From Bactrocera neohumeralis (Eukaryota > Arthropoda > Insecta > Diptera > Tephritidae), in assembly GCF_024586455.1 (NCBI RefSeq), contig NW_026089623.1, positions 9,396,204 to 9,460,203 of the forward strand: DNA of 64,000 bases. Direction: 5' to 3'. This document shows, piece by piece, positions 13,413-23,949 of the stretch (the first letter of the stretch is position 1; each line of letters opens with the position of its first letter). The notes beneath the pieces were generated by a model, which was given only the letters and a program-made list of their open reading frames with translations, ran no database searches and was not told where the DNA came from. A program made the translations under genes and the position numbers.

Positions 13413-14179
13413 AACAGGTGATCTTAGTAGAGGTGCTTTTTTCAATAGCGTTTTCTTGGCAGATTGTGCGTGAATCGGGTCAAGCTGTCATGTTGCTTTT
13501 TTCAGTATTGTTAGGCAATTCAAGGCCTGAACAACGTTTACAAATAGTTCAACTTTATTATGAAAATTCACGTTCTATAGGTAATGTATTTCGCGTGCTT
13601 TTCTCAACTTATCATCACCATTGACCTACTGAGCGTACTATTCGCAATCATCCGGACCATCAACCATCTTCAGACCCATCATTCGTTATTAGTGGAGAGT
13701 CGATTCGTCGCAACAACTCGGACTAACTTTTAGAACGACTTGGCACATTTTACGTTAATTCAAACCCTACAAAATACAGCTTGTACAAGAACTGAAGCAG
13801 CTCGACCTTCCTTAGCGACATCGCTTCGCTCTATGGTCACTTCTAAAGTTCCAAGAAGACCCGATGTTTTCGAGCCAAATACTGTTCAGCGATTAGGCCC
13901 ATTTTTGGCTTAATGGATATGTAAACAAACAAAATTGCCACATATGGGACGAAAAGCAACGTAAAGAGATTCAAGAGCTGCCATTTCATCCACAAAAACA
14001 ACGGTTTGGTGTGGTTTGTGAGCCGGTGGAATCATGGCTCCATATTTCTTCAAAAATGAAGCAGGTGAGAACGTTACTGGCGACCGTTATTGCGCTGTGA
14101 TAAACGACATTTTGATATCAGAAATTAAAGCTCGTGATCTCGGCGACATTTGCTTTCAACAAGCGGCGCTACTTCCCAC
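13413..14179 (+). pseudogene. Mariner/Tc1-superfamily transposase relic, 5' part, split by a hAT insertion
   Basis: From 13500 a decayed frame gives 'RPEQRLQIVQLYYENSRS', the helix-turn-helix start of a common insect Tc1/mariner-type transposase. Beyond it come broken frames with 'NKQNC.IW', 'ELPFHPQK' and a 'YFFKNEAGENVT'-like block. Stops and frame changes are frequent. The gene is cut at 14179 by the hAT element and resumes at 16507. A second fragment of the same family lies at 23440-23815. Confidence 0.7.
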
Positions 14180-16506
14180 TAGTGATGGGCGATAATTCAC
14201 CACCGGTGATTTTATGACTGTGATTGGTGATTTTTATACATGCCACTCTTTCACTGTGAATATAATTTACAATTGGCACCAGCTGATAAACAAAAATTGC
14301 GTGTGGTGATTAGAGGCAGAAATTGTGATTTTGAATACTTTTTCACTATGAATATATGAGTATTGTGTTTTATTTAATTCCGTTGAACGATTGCTTAAAA
14401 TAAATATTTTGAATACTTTTAAATTTAATAAATATTGTGAAAATAGCTTTTCAAATAAATAAAAAACGAAGTGAAATGGAGCAATTTTTTGAAGCAATAA
14501 CTGAAACTCATGCAAAATGCAAAATTTGCAAAAATGATATATCTTATAAAACGTCGAATACGATCCTGGAGCAGCGACCGTGGAAAAAGTAGCTATTATA
14601 TCAACGGTAGATTCAGATGAATAGCATGAAGTTACGAAAACAAATGTACAATACGGTAAAACATAATACTTTTACTTCGGTTAAGAGATTTAAATATGAT
14701 TTCAGAGTCGAGCCTGTTCTGCACCAATCTAGAATAACTGCCGGGAAATGTAATGTGAAGATTTCTGCAAAGGCAAAAAAAGAAATTGATGATGCGTTGC
14801 TAATGCTCTTCATTAAGGACTACAACCTTTTAGCATTGACATTTTGAATTTAATAATATATTACTGGAGAGCTGTCCAATGCGTGAGACACATACTGCCA
14901 AAAACTTAGCCGAGCAAATACAAAAAATCTCAACTGAGTGCGGCGTATTTGATAAAATAATATTTGCAGTATCTAATAACGCAACAATATAAACAGTGTC
15001 TTGAAAAATTAGCTCAAACTACGCCACTTCGGCTGTTTTGCGCATACGTTAAATTTAATTGTTAAAGCAAGTATAAGTGGCAATGACGTTAATACTGTTT
15101 TACAAAAAGTAAAAAAATTGTCGCACATTTCAGAAGAAGCACTTCTAAAAATTAAAAATTTATGAGTTTTCAACGCAATGCTGGTACCGAACCTTTAAAA
15201 CTAATTCAGTGTTGATACTCGCTGGAATTCTATATTTTATATGCTTGAACGTTTTATTAAAGTGGAAGATGCTGTTAAAAGTACTGTCGCGCTCATAGAT
15301 AAGGAATTATTCCGAATTAATCCTGACGAATGGTTGCTGTTAAAGGATTTACTTACTGTATTAAAACCTTTTGAATACACTACAAAAGAAATAAGCGGCC
15401 AAAAATATTGCACTGGATCAATGGTTATCTCTATTGTAAATGGTCCCAAAAGCGTGTTTACTAAGTGGCCACAAGCCAATACTTATGTAGATCCAGTAAA
15501 AGCAGTGGCTTTTGAATTACTATATGGTATAAATGACAGATTCGGGAATACCGAAAAGAGCAACACTCTAGGCATGGCATCATTCTTGGATAGTCGTTTC
15601 AAAAATTTCGCTGTTTCTGACCCCAAAATAGCCGACATAATTAAAAATCATAGATGTAAGTAGAGTAATTCAAAAAGCCCAAGCAAATGAACCCCAAGAA
15701 CCACAAATAGAAACCTCAGAGTTTTCAAGGAGCTATATAGACACCAATATGGTGTCAAACAAGCCGCGAGGTACTAGTAATTCAAGAGCCGTTATCGAGG
15801 TTCAGCGTTATTTGGAAGAGGAAATAATTGCTCAAAATGCGGACCCCTTCAAATGGTGGCAGCACAACAAATATAAATATCTTTATCTGTCTCCCATAAC
15901 TCGGATAAAATTAGGATGTTTAGCGTAATCGGTTCCCTGCGAGCGGTTTTTTTTTTTTCAAGCTAATAGTGAAGAGTTTTTTCAGTTTTGATTATAAAAT
16001 TTATATTTAATGTATATTTGAGCTAATTTTTTACTTGTTCTTACTTAACTATATACTTATATTAATATTATTTTCAATCTAAAGAGTGAAAAAACTGTTT
16101 ATTTTTGAAAATCAAATAATTTTTTCCATTTTAGATTTGAACATATGCGATTTGAAATAAAGAGTATATTTTTAATTTGAAAACTTAGTTTCATGATATT
16201 TAATTTAATAAAATATTAATATTAATTAGTATTAATAAATAAAAAATACATGTTGATTGAATTTTGCTGAATATACAAATTATTAATTTTAAATTTATGG
16301 AAAATTAAAGGATTACATTAAAATTAATTCCTTTTATTTCAGATAATATATTTTTATCTTGGCTTTATTGCAGGTTAGAACTACTTAACATATCTATGTT
16401 ATAAGGAAAAGTAGAGATCGCAATAGCAATAAAAAATCACTATGATTTAAAAATCGAAATCGCTCTTTTCACTGAAAGTAAAAAATCGTTACTTCGCTTA
16501 TCACTA
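14180..16506 (+). mobile_element. hAT DNA transposon (2327 bp) inserted in the mariner-like relic
   Basis: The ends are TAGTGATGGGCGA and, in inverse, TAGTGATAAGCGA. Exact 8-bp direct repeats CTTCCCAC flank it at 14172-14179 and 16507-16514, the length expected for hAT. Removing the element and one repeat joins two pieces of the same transposase gene, which confirms the boundaries. The inside holds a BED finger and hAT dimerisation sequence, both decayed. Confidence 0.85.
14476..15895 (+). pseudogene. hAT transposase (ZBED-like), degenerate
   Basis: Starts MEQFFEAITE with a BED-type zinc finger (C-x2-C, 'AKCKICKNDISYKT'). It is then interrupted by stops. The longest open piece is 15241-15663, 140 codons, including 'MASFLDSRFKNFAVSD' and 'LKPFEYTTKEISG', typical of the catalytic core of ZBED-like hATs. 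A later frame near 15800-15890 shows 'RYLEEEIIAQNADPFKWW', the C-terminal dimerisation motif. A functional enzyme would cut and move the surrounding element; this one is broken by several frame changes. Confidence 0.75.
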
Positions 16507-16667
16507 CTTCCCACACATCACATCAATCAATGGATTTATTGAGAGAACACTTCGGTGTGCAGATAATTTTAAGTTTTTGGCCGGTCGATTGGCCACCAAG
16601 ATCGTGTGATATCGTACCGTTAGACTTTTTCCTGTGTGGGTATTTATTAAAGGAAAACAAGTAACTA
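16507..16667 (+). pseudogene. Mariner/Tc1-superfamily transposase relic, 3' part
   Basis: After the hAT target duplication the transposase resumes: 'MDLLREHFGVQII', 'FWPVDWPPRSCDIVPLDF' and 'FFLCGYLLKENK'. The Asp in 'RSCDIVPLDF' belongs to the region of the third catalytic residue. The piece is then cut at 16667 by a mariner deletion derivative. Confidence 0.7.
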
Positions 16668-17345
16668 CAAAGTGCGTTCCAAAGTAAACAGGACTTACAA
16701 AACAAACAGAACAAATGGGCTTTTCGGCTAAATCAATTTATTTTATTCAAAATCTCTTTCTGCTTCAATCGGTTTAATGATGTACTTCGAATGTTGAATT
16801 CTGACCAATTTTTGGTTGTCAGTCAATTTGTGCGGAACAAACCGTGCACACGCCTTCCGTAAGCCCAAATGTTGGGTCAAAATGCGATAAATCGATCTTT
16901 TGGAGATGTTCAATTCCATTTCCATGAATTTCAATGATGATTTCGGCTGATTTTTGATGAATTCACGCACAGTTTCAATGGAAATTCCGGTGATCACGGA
17001 TTTTTATTGGCGATCAATATGTCGTCATTTATGTCCTCACGACCACTTTGAAAACGTTTAAACCACTCGTGCACTCTGCTACGGTATAGCCAATCATCGC
17101 CATAAACTTGTTTCATCAATTGAAACGTTTCGGTAAAAGTTTTACCAATTTTAAAACAAAATTTAATGTTGGCTCTTTATTCGAAGCTCATTTTCGCACC
17201 GTTAACACAAACATACTGACACTTAAAACGCAACATCTTCACTTCCAATTAATGAAATGTCATGAAATATATAGATAATATAATATATAGATGGCGCCGC
17301 CAGCGATAGATTCAAAAAGCCCTGTTTACTTTGGAACCTACCTTG
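16668..17345 (-). mobile_element. Mariner (HTH_48-type), deletion derivative, copy 1
   Basis: 678 bp with about 28-bp inverted ends (CAAAGTGCGTTCCAAAG on the left, CAAGGTAGGTTCCAAAG inverse on the right) and TA at both flanks. Minus-strand coding remnants are the transposase N-terminus (about 17190-17010, several frames) and 'ENSIETVREFIKNQPKSS'-type HTH sequence through 'CARFVPHKLTDNQKLVRIQ' (16997-16743). This is followed directly by the C-terminal 'EAERDFE' end, so the catalytic core is gone. Copies 2 and 3 are at 38016-38661 and 57053-58777. Confidence 0.85.
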
Positions 17346-17429
17346 TAGATATAATAGTTTTTGTTATTCTAACAAACTTTATTTACGTATTAATGGGTTA
17401 CCGCAAAACATGGATGGAGTTTGTTTAGT

Positions 17430-18412
17430 ATTTGGTCTTAAATCGGAATTCAGTACTTTGATACTGTTACAAATCTCTAAATTTGAAATTTTGAATTAAA
17501 AGCAATTTTTATGACTTAAGGCGATTTTAGAATTCAATGTTCGACAGTCACAATAAGCGTTCAATTGAAAACGAAGAGATCTAATAAGCTGTCACTTTTC
17601 GTTATTTAGAGATGTATGTATGTATAAAAATAGACATGCCATAGACATAACAGATATTAAATTACTATAGAATGATTTTTATCTCTTTATGTTAAAAGTC
17701 AATATAATTCATAAATACCAAAATTATATTTCAAGTCATAAGCATGCGTTCAAACTGCATATAAGAATCATTTGAAAATTTTATTACTTCAAAAAAAAAA
17801 AAAAGAAAAAAAAATAACAACACAGAGCTAATGCGGAAGAACACAAATTTTCGTAGAATAGACAGGCAAAGGAAAAAGTGCAATTGCTCAGTAATCAGTC
17901 GATGAATATTATACCATGGATATCCCAAAGGACTGATGCCATTACCGTGCCAGCCGACTTTTTCGGCTTTTTACTCTTAAGGACTGATTTATAAAATGCA
18001 TGTCGATTAGACTTCAGTGTGAAATGATGGAGCCATGATTCTAGTGTCACACACTGACGTAAAAATTCGGTTTAATTTCGATTAGAGAACTCTCAAATAC
18101 TCCCCAGAATCAGCAATTCGTTGTTTTGATCAGTGTTCGCTTCGTTAGGGTGTATACTGCCTGTATTGTCCTCGGTGCTCATTTCGCCTCTTTCCAACTT
18201 TGAATCACAATAGTTACGAAATTGAATGTCAGTTTATTCAAAATTACAAACAAGAAGTTTTTAGTTTTGTTACCTGCTATGTAGCTATCCTGTGATAAAT
18301 TTGAGACAATAGTTTGTGACTAAAAACTAGAGACTGTATTGTTAATAGTAACTTGTCGCAAATTGAGAACTTACTTCTAATCTTTTAAATTGTAACTAGA
18401 GACTGCTTACTG
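17430..18412. repeat. Unclassified interspersed repeat, interrupted copy
   Basis: Two parts resemble the repeat at 55920-56362: 17430-17610 (with GACAGTCACAATAAGCG, CAATTGAAAACGAA, GATCTAAT) and 18240-18412 (with TTGTGACTAAAAAC, TAGAGACTGTATTG and GACTAGAGACTGCTTAC-like sequence). About 600 bp of unrelated, AT-rich sequence separates them. The phrase TAGAGACTG recurs. I see no protein. A Harbinger element interrupts the repeat's right end at 18413. Confidence 0.5.
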
Positions 18413-19397
18413 GGATCGAATCGTTACATCCGTGCACGGATCGGCAAACATACGAAAGAAAATTACGTGATACGTCAATCGTATGCGGTGACTGGCGTTA
18501 TGACATATGATAGCAAACGGATCGTAATGTATTTTCAATTAACAATAGTTTTTAAATTCCACATTGCTTTGGATCGTATTTTTAGGTCACAATAGATCTG
18601 GAACTGTCAAAACTGTTGCGAAATTTTCAATAAACTAACAAAAGCTAATTAAATATCAAAATGGATCCAACTTTGTTTTTTTTATATGAGCTCTAGTGAA
18701 GTGCGGAGATAGCTAAGAGATTGTAGCAATTACGCAGGTATAAAAAAATAAAATTATGAATCCTAATTAACAAAATTTTCTTTGTAGATGTATCGTTGAA
18801 CAAAGCATTGGAATCTTAAAAAGACGGTGGGGAATTTTAGGATATGGCAAGACAGGAAGGTATCACCCCACAAAAGTGGAAGATTTGCTAACGTTTGTGT
18901 GGCATTACATAAAATCTGCATAAAATATACAATAGGTTACGACCCTCAAAATTGCGATTCTTATCACACACAAGAAATGGACACCGGGGTAGCGAACCGC
19001 CTCAATGCAATCGACCAAACGATAAGAGACCAAATAATGTATTCTTTAATAAATTTAATTCAAAAATGTATATGTCCTTTACCTTGTAAATAATTTTATT
19101 TTTAATGTCAACTAAAATACAAAAATTTTGTTCATATAAATAAATTTTTAATTTTTAATGAGATATTCCATTCATTAGTTTCTTATTTATGTTCTTTATT
19201 ACTAAAAATTATAAAAAACATTAAATTTAAAAAAATTTGCTCATATTTTCATAAATTTGTCTATTACGATTGGTAATTTGTGGATACGGATATCATATCA
19301 TCATGCCAGATTACGATAGAAGCGTTACGATCACGATATACAAAATATAGGCTTTTACATGACGAGTGATACGTTCACGGATGTAACGATTCGACCC
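18413..19397 (+). mobile_element. PIF/Harbinger DNA transposon remnant (985 bp)
   Basis: Ends are GGATCGAATCGTTACATCCG and, inverse, GGGTCGAATCGTTACATCCG, about 27 bp of near-perfect inverted repeat, flanked by CTG at 18410-18412 and 19398-19400. A 3-bp duplication is usual for Harbinger, although CTG is not the common TWA form. Comparing the joined flanks with the related repeat at 56345-56370 gives a convincing empty site. Inside, from 18787, 'RCIVEQSIGILKRRWGIL' and 'RYHPTKVEDLLTF' match the C-terminal part of Harbinger transposase. The first part of the enzyme is absent. Confidence 0.8.
18787..19093 (+). pseudogene. Harbinger transposase, C-terminal remnant
   Basis: Open from the acceptor-like TTTGTAG before 18787: 'RCIVEQSIGILKRRWG', then a frame change near 18890 to 'VALHKICIKYTIGYDPQNC'. 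The Glu in 'VEQSIGILK' aligns with the last catalytic residue of DDE Harbinger enzymes (family knowledge). The two Asp residues upstream are missing. Confidence 0.65.
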
Positions 19398-19400
19398 CTG

Positions 19401-19670
19401 AATTGGGCTATTAATATCATATCCCTGATGTCATCGGATGCTATCTTCAAATTTATGTTTTCTACAACAAATCAATACAATAAATTTAGTATCTTCGGTT
19501 AAGTTTATGTCTGATATGTACGTACATATGTATATCTCTTTTAATGAACACTTTAATATAGTTTTCTATGAGGGGAAGTAAAATTCGTTTGCAAAATTTT
19601 TTAAAATGAAGTTTTGCCAAAAGTATTTGCGAACCAGCAAAATTACTTTTTCTTCACATTCCAATAATGT
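19401..19670. other. Unassigned AT-rich sequence
   Basis: I see no coding sequence or repeat boundary here, apart from the continuation of the repeat into which the Harbinger element inserted (first 10-15 bases). Confidence 0.4.
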
Positions 19671-20468
19671 ACTTCTTCTTCTTCTTAATTGGCGTAGAAA
19701 CCGCTTACGCGATTATAGCCGAGTTAACAACAACGCGCCAGTCCTTTCTTCTTTTCGCTACGTGGCGCCAATTGGATATTCTAAGCGAAGCTAGGTCCTT
19801 CTCCACTTGGTCCTTCCAACGAAGTGGAGGTCTTCCTCTTCCTCTGCATGACCTAGCCAGCGTAGCCGCTGTCTCTTAATTCGCTGAACTATGTCAATGT
19901 CGTCATATATCTCGTACAGCTTTTTGTTCCATCGAATGCGATATTCGCCGTGGCCAACGCGCAAAGGACCATAAATCTTTCGCAGAACTTTTCTCTCGAA
20001 AACTCGCAACGTCGATTCATCAGTTGTTGACATCGTCCAAGACTCTGCACCATACAGCAGGACGGGAATTATGAGTGACTTATAGAGTTTGGTTTTTGTT
20101 TGTCGAGACAGGACTTTGCTTCTCAATTGCCTACTCAGTCCGAAGTAGCACCTGTTGGCAAGAGTTATCCTGCGTTGGATTTCTAGGCTGACATTGTTGG
20201 TGGTGTTTACGCTGGTTCCAAGATAAACCAAATTATCTACGACTTCAAAGTTATGACTGTCAACAGTGACGTGAGTGCCAAGTCGCGAGTGCGACGACTG
20301 TTTGTTTGATGACAGGAGATATTTCGTCTTGCCCTCGTTCACTGCCAGACCCATTTTCTGTGCTTCCTTGTCCAGCCTGGAGAAAGCAGAACTAACGGCG
20401 CGGGTGTTGAGGCCGATGATATCAATATCATCGGCATACGCCAGCAGCTGTACAGGTTGTGTTATTTC
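19671..20468 (-). pseudogene. RTE-clade retroposon, 5'-truncated 3' end (reverse transcriptase)
   Basis: On the minus strand the frame opens with 'YADDIDIIGLNTRAVSS' (YADD at 20438-20427) and runs through 'LLYGAESWTM', 'FERKVLRKIYGPLRVGHG' and 'RQRLRWLGH', hallmarks of RTE reverse transcriptase and its C-terminal domain. The open part is 20354-19791. A deletion near 19845 removes part of the 'VVRM...AVPAG' block. It ends in an (AAG)n tail at 19686-19671, consistent with an RTE 3' microsatellite tail. Related pieces: 23950-24370, 25340-26520 and 62018-62540. Confidence 0.85.
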
Positions 20469-21202
20469 GTAGGGTGTTTCCTTTTCCGAAAAAATATTAT
20501 TCCGTAATGTAAAATTTTTTTCTTAGTTTTTTTCATGATTTTGTGGTTAAAAAAACATGTTTTTATATGTACTATATATACATGTTTTAAATATAATCGT
20601 GCATTCCTATGTAAAAAATTGCAAGAGGAATTATCGTCGATAAACAAACTTCAATTGTAGTGTGCAATTAACGAATGCTTTATCTTTCAATTAATGATAA
20701 TGAGGAACTTTCTTAAATACCTTTTTTAGCACATTCTGTTAGGGATCATTAGGCAGAATAAACCTAGTCTCTAAAAAAATAAACAAAGGCTATTTGCTTT
20801 AAATAATCACAACACAAAAATTCAAGAAGTAAAGTTCTATGTTTATGTTATACTAGTACCCAATATTAAATAAAAATATTTGGTTAGTTGGTGACAGGTT
20901 TTCTTATTTTATGTGAATCATAATGGTACCGTACTTCAGTTCTACTAAATAGCAGAGAAATATAATAGATTTATCGTTATAGAATGATATACATTGTTAC
21001 AACATTTTGTAAAGCATTACTAAAATTAATATGTGGTCAGCAATAGTACATTGTGAAAAAAACACCCTGAAATTGTATTTAAATGATATTTAAAAAAAAG
21101 TATTTTGATAAGTGGTTAGGACTGTCCATAATTACTGTGCCCAATATGTGCGCGATTTGTCAACCTGTTTGTTTATAGCAAGTAGTGCGTTGCGATTTTT
21201 AC
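20469..21202. other. Unassigned AT-rich stretch, possibly a small inverted-repeat element
   Basis: AGGGTGTTTCC at about 20473 and AAACACCCT at about 21064-21072 form a 9-bp inverted pair bounding 600 bp without coding sequence. The pair is short and no target duplication is clear, so calling it a MITE is only a suggestion. Confidence 0.25.
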
Positions 21203-22310
21203 AATGGATAAAAATATCGAACAAGGAAATTGTTTGAAAATATTAAAAAAAAAAAACAAGAAAAAACGTTAACTTCGGTTGCACCGAAGCTAAATACCCT
21301 TCACGGGTGCATTTCTGTTAGTAACTATGTGTTCAGTTTGTACGGAAGCTATATGCTATAGTCTACCGATCTGATCAATTTCTTCGGAGATTACATTGTT
21401 GCTTTAGGAAATAATATATACCAAATTTTGTGAATATATCTTGTCAAATGTGAAAGTTGTCCATACAAGAACTTGATTCCGATCGTTCAGTTTGTATGGC
21501 AGCTATATGCTATAGTCAACCGATCTGAACATTTTCTTCGAAGATTACATTGTTGCTTTAGAAAATAATATATACCAAATTTCGTGAATATATCTTGTCA
21601 AATGTGAAAGTTGTCCATACAGAACTTGATACCGATCGTTCAGTTTGTATGGCAGCTATATGCTATAGTTAACCGATCTGATCAATTTCTTCGGAGATTA
21701 CATTGTTGCTTTAGGAAATAATATATACCAGCTATATGGCAGCTATATGTTATAGTGGTCCGATATAGGCCGTTCCGACAAATGAGCAGCTTCATGAAAA
21801 GAAAATGACGTTTGCAAAATTTCAAAACGATATCTTAAAAAATGAGGGACTAGTTCGTATATATGCAGACAGACAGACGGACGGACAGACAGACGGACAT
21901 GGCTAAATCGACTCAGCTCGACACTTTATAGGGTCTTCCACGATTCCTTCTGGGTGTTACAAACTTCGTGACAAACTTAATATACCCTGTTCAGGGTATA
22001 AAAAAGTGAAGGATATGTGCTTGAAAATCGTCAAGCAAGTGTTAGCGAGATAGCAACAGAGCGCGATATCTCTTGCGAGTCCGTACGAATGATTTTGAGG
22101 GATATTTTGGGTATGAAACTCGTTCTTGCTCCACTTGATATAGCTAAACTTTTTTCAAAAATAATACGGTTGTGACCGAATTTAAAGCCAAATACGCTCC
22201 AAAAAGTGCTTATGAAAAGTGTTTCGAGGACTGACAAAATCGTTGGCATAAGTGTATTACATTTGGTGGGAATTACTTTGAAGGCGACAAAATAAATATT
22301 GATGAATAAT
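21203..22310 (+). pseudogene. Mariner transposase relic, split by a DINE-1-like element
   Basis: The start 'MDKNIEQGNCLK' at 21203 is typical of mariner transposases. After 13 codons a DINE-1-like element interrupts. The frame resumes at about 22005 with 'VSEIATERDISCESVRMIL' (HTH) and 'RDILGMKL'. Most of the catalytic domain is then deleted. The C-terminus is recognisable near 22225-22305 ('WHKCI', 'GGNYFEGDKINIDE'). Non-functional. Confidence 0.75.
21257..22000 (-). mobile_element. DINE-1-like element, copy B
   Basis: Inverse orientation of copy A: CAAG end and hairpin (ACTTCGGTTGCACCGAAG) at about 21257-21285. Two to three units of the GCCATACAAACTGAACGATCGG repeat follow, then the (GTCY)n block at about 21867-21897 and the terminal palindrome TACCCTGTTCAGGGTA at 21983-21998. 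Shorter than copy A because it has fewer internal units. Confidence 0.7.
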
Positions 22311-22516
22311 TAAATATTTTGCGTTTATATTTCCTTGTTTCTATATACATCAATATCCTCAGCCCAGTTCAGTTTAAATCCACTATGTTTACACTTTAAA
22401 TAGTCTACGTAACATTGTATGCCATTATGAAACAACCCATTTTTAATATGTACAAGGAAAAGATAAGATAAATAAAATGTTTATATCTACGCTTTTAAGA
22501 ATTTTAAAATACTTAC
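22311..22516. other. Intron sequence beside the calcium channel exon
   Basis: AT-rich; no feature seen apart from the splice donor GTAAGT read on the minus strand at 22516-22511. Confidence 0.5.
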
Positions 22517-22684
22517 CTCTAGGTATTCAGCAATATGCTCACATGCATCCTCCAGTTGATTTTCGTCAAGTATCACATCAAACATCTCTGAGGGACACTG
22601 CGCTAGTTTTTCAGCAGCAACCATTTGAACTGAAAGATTTTTAGCTTGAGATTTTCCCCTTGATTTAATCAACCTTTGTAGAAC
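22517..22684 (-). CDS. Ca-beta: Internal exon of the voltage-gated calcium channel beta subunit
   Basis: Read on the minus strand, an acceptor TTTTCTTTTAG at 22695-22685 is followed by exactly 56 codons and a donor GTAAGT at 22516-22511. The exon starts and ends in phase 0. The peptide begins '[16 protein letters not shown]' and includes '[17 protein letters not shown]' and '[15 protein letters not shown]', the conserved end of the guanylate kinase-like domain of Ca-beta (CACNB) proteins. This domain, without kinase activity, grips the pore subunit's AID helix and brings the channel to the membrane. Only this exon is visible. The flanking exons must lie outside the window or were missed. One residue (Ser after Cys-Pro) differs from the usual Pro. 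It is almost surely a live host exon: no stop, clean splice sites. Confidence 0.93.
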
Positions 22685-22695
22685 CTAAAAGAAAA
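22685..22695 (-). other. Splice acceptor of the Ca-beta exon
   Basis: The minus strand reads TTTTCTTTTAG ending at 22685, a pyrimidine tract and AG directly before the exon's first codon. Confidence 0.85.
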
Positions 22696-22849
22696 TTTTA
22701 GTTGTATACGGGATTGTATCGAATGCAACACAATAGTATTAAGCATTTCGCATCATCTCTTAAAAATAATGTGATGTTTTAATATGTATACAGAATTTCT
22801 TAGCCTATTTTTGAAAAACTTTAAACATATCCAACTTTTCTAAGGTAAT

Positions 22850-23285
22850 TCTGCATTTGTCAGCTCCTACTCAAATTTGCAAATTTTTTAATTCAAACAC
22901 TTTGGATTAAAATTTAAATTTTTTGTTCATGATGTTGGGAGCAAAAATGATATCTTAATTTTTTAGTTCCGATGTTGGGATTAAAAACTTAAAAATATAT
23001 GTGGAATATTATTTTTCTTTTTCAATCCGGAATGTGGGATTAAATATTTTTTTACCCAATATTTGAGATTAAATATTAAAAAAGTAACTTAAATCTTAAA
23101 ATTTGAATTTTCTAATCCCAATATGTACAAGTTGTCTGACATTATGAAAAAAGTATACGCTAAGTTAGTCATACGCCCGAATTGTTCAGCCTTAGATTTG
23201 CAGTTACATGAATTTAAATAAACTCAATTTGTTTTTCAATTTTTAATCCCAATGTTGGGAAATAAAGAACTAGCTTTTGAGTTTA
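22850..23285. repeat. Repeated short palindromic motif around AATCCCAA/TTGGGATT
   Basis: The phrase GTTGGGATTAAA or its inverse TTTAATCCCAAT recurs near 22945, 22975, 23030, 23050 (weak), 23115 and 23250, always next to A/T runs. It looks like a decayed array of a short unit, or a composite of small palindromes. No coding sequence. Confidence 0.45.
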
Positions 23286-23340
23286 TTAAAATTCAAGTAT
23301 CTGCAAATCTAAGACTGACCAATTCAACAACTTGTACACA
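23125..23340. repeat. Short inverted-repeat (MITE-like) element
   Basis: The left arm contains TACAAGTTGT, GCCTTAGATTTGCAG and AATAAACTCAA; the right arm contains the inverses GAGTTTATTA, CTGCAAATCTAAGAC and ACAACTTGTACA, in mirrored order. Arms of about 60-100 bp surround a short middle with one AATCCCAATGTTGGG palindrome. Confidence 0.55.
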
Positions 23341-23439
23341 TAGTATATATACATACATATGTACATATATGCACATCGAATGCCACCGGTGTTGCCGTTA
23401 TTTTCAAAGATAATGTAGATAACTTACTTATCTAAGAGC

Positions 23440-23815
23440 GTATACGAAGGCCGTGGAGAATTGACTCGGCGCTTGTGCAAGAGGCCATCACTTCGCTCTA
23501 TGATCACTTGGAAAGTTCCAAGAAGATACCAACTTTCGAGCCAAATTTTGTTCAGCGATGAGGCCTTTTTCTGGCTCAATAGGTATGGAAACAAGCAAAA
23601 TTGCCGCATTTGAAACGAAGAGCAACCTGAGGAGTCAAGAGTTGCCATTTCATCCAGAAAAAACCACGGTATGGTGTGATTTATGGGACGGTGGAGCCCA
23701 CGGTCCATATTTCTTCAAAAAAGAAGCAGGTGAGAACGTAACCGTCAATTGCGACCGTTATCGTGGCATGGTAAGCGACTATTAAAAGCCTGAAATTGAA
23801 GCTCGTGAGCTCGGC
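23440..23815 (+). pseudogene. Mariner/Tc1-superfamily transposase fragment, same family as 13413-14179
   Basis: Reads, across frame changes, 'FSDEAFFWLN', 'GNKQNCRI', 'QELPFHPEKTTVWCDLW' and 'YFFKKEAGENVTVN.DRYR'. The Asp in 'FSDEA' is at the position of the first or second catalytic Asp of the family (alignment from memory). The 5' and 3' parts are missing. Confidence 0.7.
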
Positions 23816-23949
23816 GTCACTGTTCATTGGGGGCGGTTTTACGTGGCGGATCCCAAAAACTGCGCACCACTCTGCGTAGGGGATGTTTCGTTTTCTCAGT
23901 TTAACTCGCCTTCGCGAGATGGGATAGACATCGAGAGTTGAACGAGGGA

